From Paenibacillus sp. FSL K6-1096 (GTDB lineage: Bacteria; Bacillota; Bacilli; Paenibacillales; Paenibacillaceae): a stretch of 64,000 bases of DNA. The notes beneath the pieces were generated by a model that was not told the DNA's origin, searched no databases, and worked only from the letters and a program-made list of their open reading frames with translations. The translations under genes were made by a program, and so were the position numbers. Below, one piece after another: positions 61,649-64,000 of this stretch (position 1 is its first letter; each line of letters begins with the position of its first letter). The stretch covers positions 1,116,001 to 1,180,000 of the forward strand of contig NZ_CP150274.1 of the NCBI RefSeq assembly GCF_037977055.1, given 5' to 3'.

Positions 61649-63250
61649 TTATTCTGTAATTGACAACGGATAGAAGCGGATGACTTCATCCGGGTAGAAC
61701 GCATAGCCGCTGATCTTGTTGCTCATGCCAACAATGCGGTTGTATTCGTACAGGTACGCCCAAGGTGCTTCGGTGGTGATGATTTCCTGTGCTTTTTTGT
61801 ACAGCTCATTGCGCTTCGCTGTATCTGTTTCGGTGTTCGCCTGCTCCCACAGCTTGTCTACTTCGGCATTCTGGTAGTTGATGTAGTTGGAAGAGCCCTT
61901 GCCGTACAGCAGGAAGCCGAGGTGATAGCCGGGATCATTGACGAATGATGTCCATTTCGAGATATAGGAGGTCAGATTATTGGTCTTCTGCTGCTCCAGG
62001 AACTGGGCGCGGGCCAGCTTGTTGATCTTCATCGTGACGCCGATTTTGGCCAGTTCGGCCTGGATCAGCACCGCATCGTCCTCCCAGTCATCGAAGCCGG
62101 AGCCGAGTGTGAAGTCGAAGGTGAACCCATTTTCATAGCCAGCTTCCTTCAGCAGCTCCTTGGCTTTGTCCAGATTGTGCTCGTAAACATAACCTGCATC
62201 GGTGAAGCCCGGCGTGTTGCTGGCTACTGCACTCTTCATCTGCTTGGCCTGGCCGTACATCACCCCGCTCAGCAGCTGATCGTAAGGAATCGCATAGTTG
62301 ATCGCCTGACGGACTTTTACATTATCGAATGGCTTAACCTTGTTATTCATCCCGAAGAAAAGAATCCGGTTGCTCGCATTGGAGGCCACGGTCAGTGCAG
62401 TATTCTTCTCCAGCGAGGAAACATCCTTCGGAGGAATCTCAATCGCCATATCGACATCGCCTTTATCCAGCAGCAGCACGCGGTTGGAGGCTTCCTTGGT
62501 GAATTTCAGCGTGACCTTGCCCAGGCTTGGCGCACCCTGCCAGTAGTTCTGGTTGGCGGTGAACACCGCTTCCGTTGCCGGGTCCCACTTCGTCAGTGTG
62601 AACGGGCCGGAGCCGGCGGCATTTGTCTTCAAATAATCGGCACCCTCAGCCTCGACCTTTTTCTGGTCCACGATGGAGAAGGTGTACATAGCGAGAATCT
62701 GCAGGAAGTTATGGTTAGCACCCGTCAGGGTCACTTCAACGGTCGAAGAATCTTTTACCGCTACGGATTTAATGGAGGCCATGCCGTAGAGGAAGCTGCC
62801 GGAGCTGGATTTCGCCACCCGGTCAAAAGAGTACGCCACCGCCTCAGCATCCACCGGATTGCCGCTCTGGAAGGTTACGCCGGACTTCAGCTTGAACGTG
62901 TACACCGTGTTGTCGGCGTTCACTTCCCAGCTCTCGGCCAGCATCGGCTTAATATCCTCGGTGTCGGCAATGCTTGCACCATTCTCTGTCTTGACGCCGT
63001 AGGTAACCAGCTGATCATAAGCGGCCAGCACGAGCGTATCTGAGGTCAAATCGTTGGCTTCTGCCGGATCAAGCGTGGTGCCGCCCTCGGAATAGGCAAC
63101 CGTCAGGTTCTTCTGGACCGGAGCCGCCGTAGCGGTGCTTCCTGTCTCTGCCGGTGTGGCAGCCGGGGTCTTCGGATTGGCGCTGCTGGCGCAGCCGGCA
63201 AGCATGATTGAAAAAGCGACGAGTGTGGACAACAGCTTAACTCTTTTCAT
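61649..63250 (-). CDS. Peptide ABC transporter substrate-binding lipoprotein (SBP_bac_5)
   Basis: A 533-residue family 5 binding protein. The lipobox is LAGC (C20) after a short signal peptide. The family signature runs NLTVAYSEGGTTLDPAEANDLTSDTLVL and DNTVYTFKLKSGVTFQSGNPVDAEAVAYSF; typical C-terminal phrase LFVLYEYNR-like TEAPWAYLYEYNRIVG. Start ATG 63250 (MKRVKLL) has GGGAGG 8 bp upstream; TTG 63253 is an alternative. Delivers peptides or similar to the permease. Second visible gene of the operon. Confidence 0.93.
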   Translation of the reverse strand: MKRVKLLSTLVAFSIMLAGCASSANPKTPAATPAETGSTATAAPVQKNLTVAYSEGGTTLDPAEANDLTSDTLVLAAYDQLVTYGVKTENGASIADTEDIKPMLAESWEVNADNTVYTFKLKSGVTFQSGNPVDAEAVAYSFDRVAKSSSGSFLYGMASIKSVAVKDSSTVEVTLTGANHNFLQILAMYTFSIVDQKKVEAEGADYLKTNAAGSGPFTLTKWDPATEAVFTANQNYWQGAPSLGKVTLKFTKEASNRVLLLDKGDVDMAIEIPPKDVSSLEKNTALTVASNASNRILFFGMNNKVKPFDNVKVRQAINYAIPYDQLLSGVMYGQAKQMKSAVASNTPGFTDAGYVYEHNLDKAKELLKEAGYENGFTFDFTLGSGFDDWEDDAVLIQAELAKIGVTMKINKLARAQFLEQQKTNNLTSYISKWTSFVNDPGYHLGFLLYGKGSSNYINYQNAEVDKLWEQANTETDTAKRNELYKKAQEIITTEAPWAYLYEYNRIVGMSNKISGYAFYPDEVIRFYPLSITE

Positions 63251-63392
63251 CAATAATTCCTCCCTTTTCTATATCCTGCCTGCGTAACAACAATGGTGCT
63301 GCTGTGATCCTCTCTGCCGCTGAAGCTCCGGCGGGTCGTGATCTATCTAGATCGGGAACGGTGCGGCCCTTGGGAGAATCCCCGGCCCTGCC

Positions 63393-64000
63393 TCATTTGC
63401 CCGAACGCAACCGCGGGTCAAGCACATCCCGGAAACCGTCTCCGAGCAGGTTGAAGCCTAAGATGGAAGTGGCAATGCCCAGCCCGGGAAAAGTAACCAG
63501 CCACCATTGCCCGGAAATGATATATTCCCGGCCTTCCGAGATCATCGCGCCCCATTCGGCAACCGGAGGTCTTACTCCAAGCCCCAGGAAGCTTAAGCTG
63601 GAAGCGGTCAGGATGGCAAAGCCCATCCCGAGCGTCGCCTGCACCAGGAGCGGGGCAAGCGCATTGGGCAGAATGTGGCGGTACAGAATCACTGTATTCT
63701 TCACGCCGATCGCCCGGCTGGCTTCAATATATTCCTTCTCCCGCAGCGAGACCGTCTGCCCGAACATCAGCCGGGCGAATTCGGGAATGCCGACAATGCC
63801 GACGGCGATCATCGCACTGCTCAGCCCGGCCCCGATTGAGGCGGCAATGGCCATCGACAATACCAGTGACGGGAAGGACAGCAGGATATCCATGAACCGC
63901 ATGATGATGGTTCCGGTGCGTCCGCCGTAGTAGGCGGCAATCCCGCCCAGCGGCACCCCGATCAGGAAGGATATGGAGACGGCGATCAGGCCGGTCCAGA
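63393..64000 (-). CDS. dppC: Peptide ABC permease DppC, 5' end cut by window edge
   Basis: About 202 C-terminal residues of a permease. Seen: WTGLIAVSISFLIGVPLGG at the edge, the EAA-like coupling loop EYIEASRAIGVKNTVILYRHILPNALAPLLVQ, the span LTASSLSFLGLGVRPPVAEWG and the typical ending LLGDGFRDVLDPRLRSG. The first ATG inside the window lies at 63956, but the frame continues through the edge, so the start is outside. dppB is expected further upstream. Confidence 0.93.
   Translation of the reverse strand, partial: WTGLIAVSISFLIGVPLGGIAAYYGGRTGTIIMRFMDILLSFPSLVLSMAIAASIGAGLSSAMIAVGIVGIPEFARLMFGQTVSLREKEYIEASRAIGVKNTVILYRHILPNALAPLLVQATLGMGFAILTASSLSFLGLGVRPPVAEWGAMISEGREYIISGQWWLVTFPGLGIATSILGFNLLGDGFRDVLDPRLRSGK

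Noticed and set aside
1..64000. tRNA, rRNA, insertion sequences, prophage, phage-defence genes
   Set aside because: No matching sequences, transposases, integrases or defence-type domains were seen on either strand.

Overview
The window reads as the chromosome of an endospore-forming Bacillales bacterium, most likely Paenibacillus. The evidence is the sporulation genes (spmA/spmB, dacB, ytfJ, spoVAA/AB/AF, dacF-spoIIAA-spoIIAB-sigF, a gerA-gerC-gerB operon), the fairly high GC for a Firmicute, the strong GGAGG-type ribosome sites with frequent TTG/GTG starts, and order conserved with the B. subtilis ribD / scpAB / dacB-spmAB / resABCDE / lysA / spoVA / spoIIA neighbourhood. Genus is inferred from gene content and style, not from a search. 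Almost all genes are on the minus strand.

Left block (1-20 kb), conserved housekeeping and sporulation: cytochrome c maturation and redox response (resA-resB-resC-resD, resD cut by the window edge), rluB, a small amidase-like protein, spmA-spmB-dacB, ytfJ-ytfI, scpA-scpB, the riboflavin operon ribD-ribE-ribBA-ribH behind an FMN riboswitch, mscL, and a 1162-residue LPXTG surface adhesin. Then (20-27 kb) a YwaF-like membrane protein, ppiB, lysA and a shortened spoVA operon (spoVAA-spoVAB-spoVAF, with spoVAC/AD/AE absent) whose SpoVAF carries an acidic N-terminal extension of about 365 residues.

Middle block (27-53 kb), accessory. In B. subtilis the spoVA and spoIIA operons are neighbours; here they are about 26 kb apart. 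Between them lie a secreted stalk-domain protein, a DMT transporter under its own FMN riboswitch (predicted riboflavin permease), a membrane-anchored PstS-like protein, an esterase, an AI-2E-type transporter, SDR and GNAT enzymes, a thioredoxin-like [2Fe-2S] protein, a Fur-box-controlled siderophore module (Btr-like AraC regulator, binding lipoprotein, two FecCD permeases, YumC/IruO-like flavoprotein reductase, no ATPase), a gerA-gerC-gerB operon inside that module, oleate hydratase with a TetR regulator, a metallophosphoesterase, an ECF sigma factor fused to a DUF1835-type domain, and KptA.

Right block (53-64 kb): dacF-spoIIAA-spoIIAB-sigF, a membrane acyltransferase, and a peptide-uptake operon (dppC partial, binding protein, M20 peptidase, dppD, dppF).

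The gene-free gaps contain several unrelated tandem repeat families that share a period of about 51 bp (17 codons), a dispersed palindromic motif with eight copies, a dispersed 53-bp element and a 56-bp cruciform. I found no rRNA, tRNA, CRISPR, prophage or insertion sequence. Nothing looks like a defence island. The observations most worth following are the sigma-DUF1835 fusion, the second FMN riboswitch on a DMT transporter, the SpoVAF extension with a duplicated motif, the split siderophore module with its reductase, and the 51-bp repeat families.
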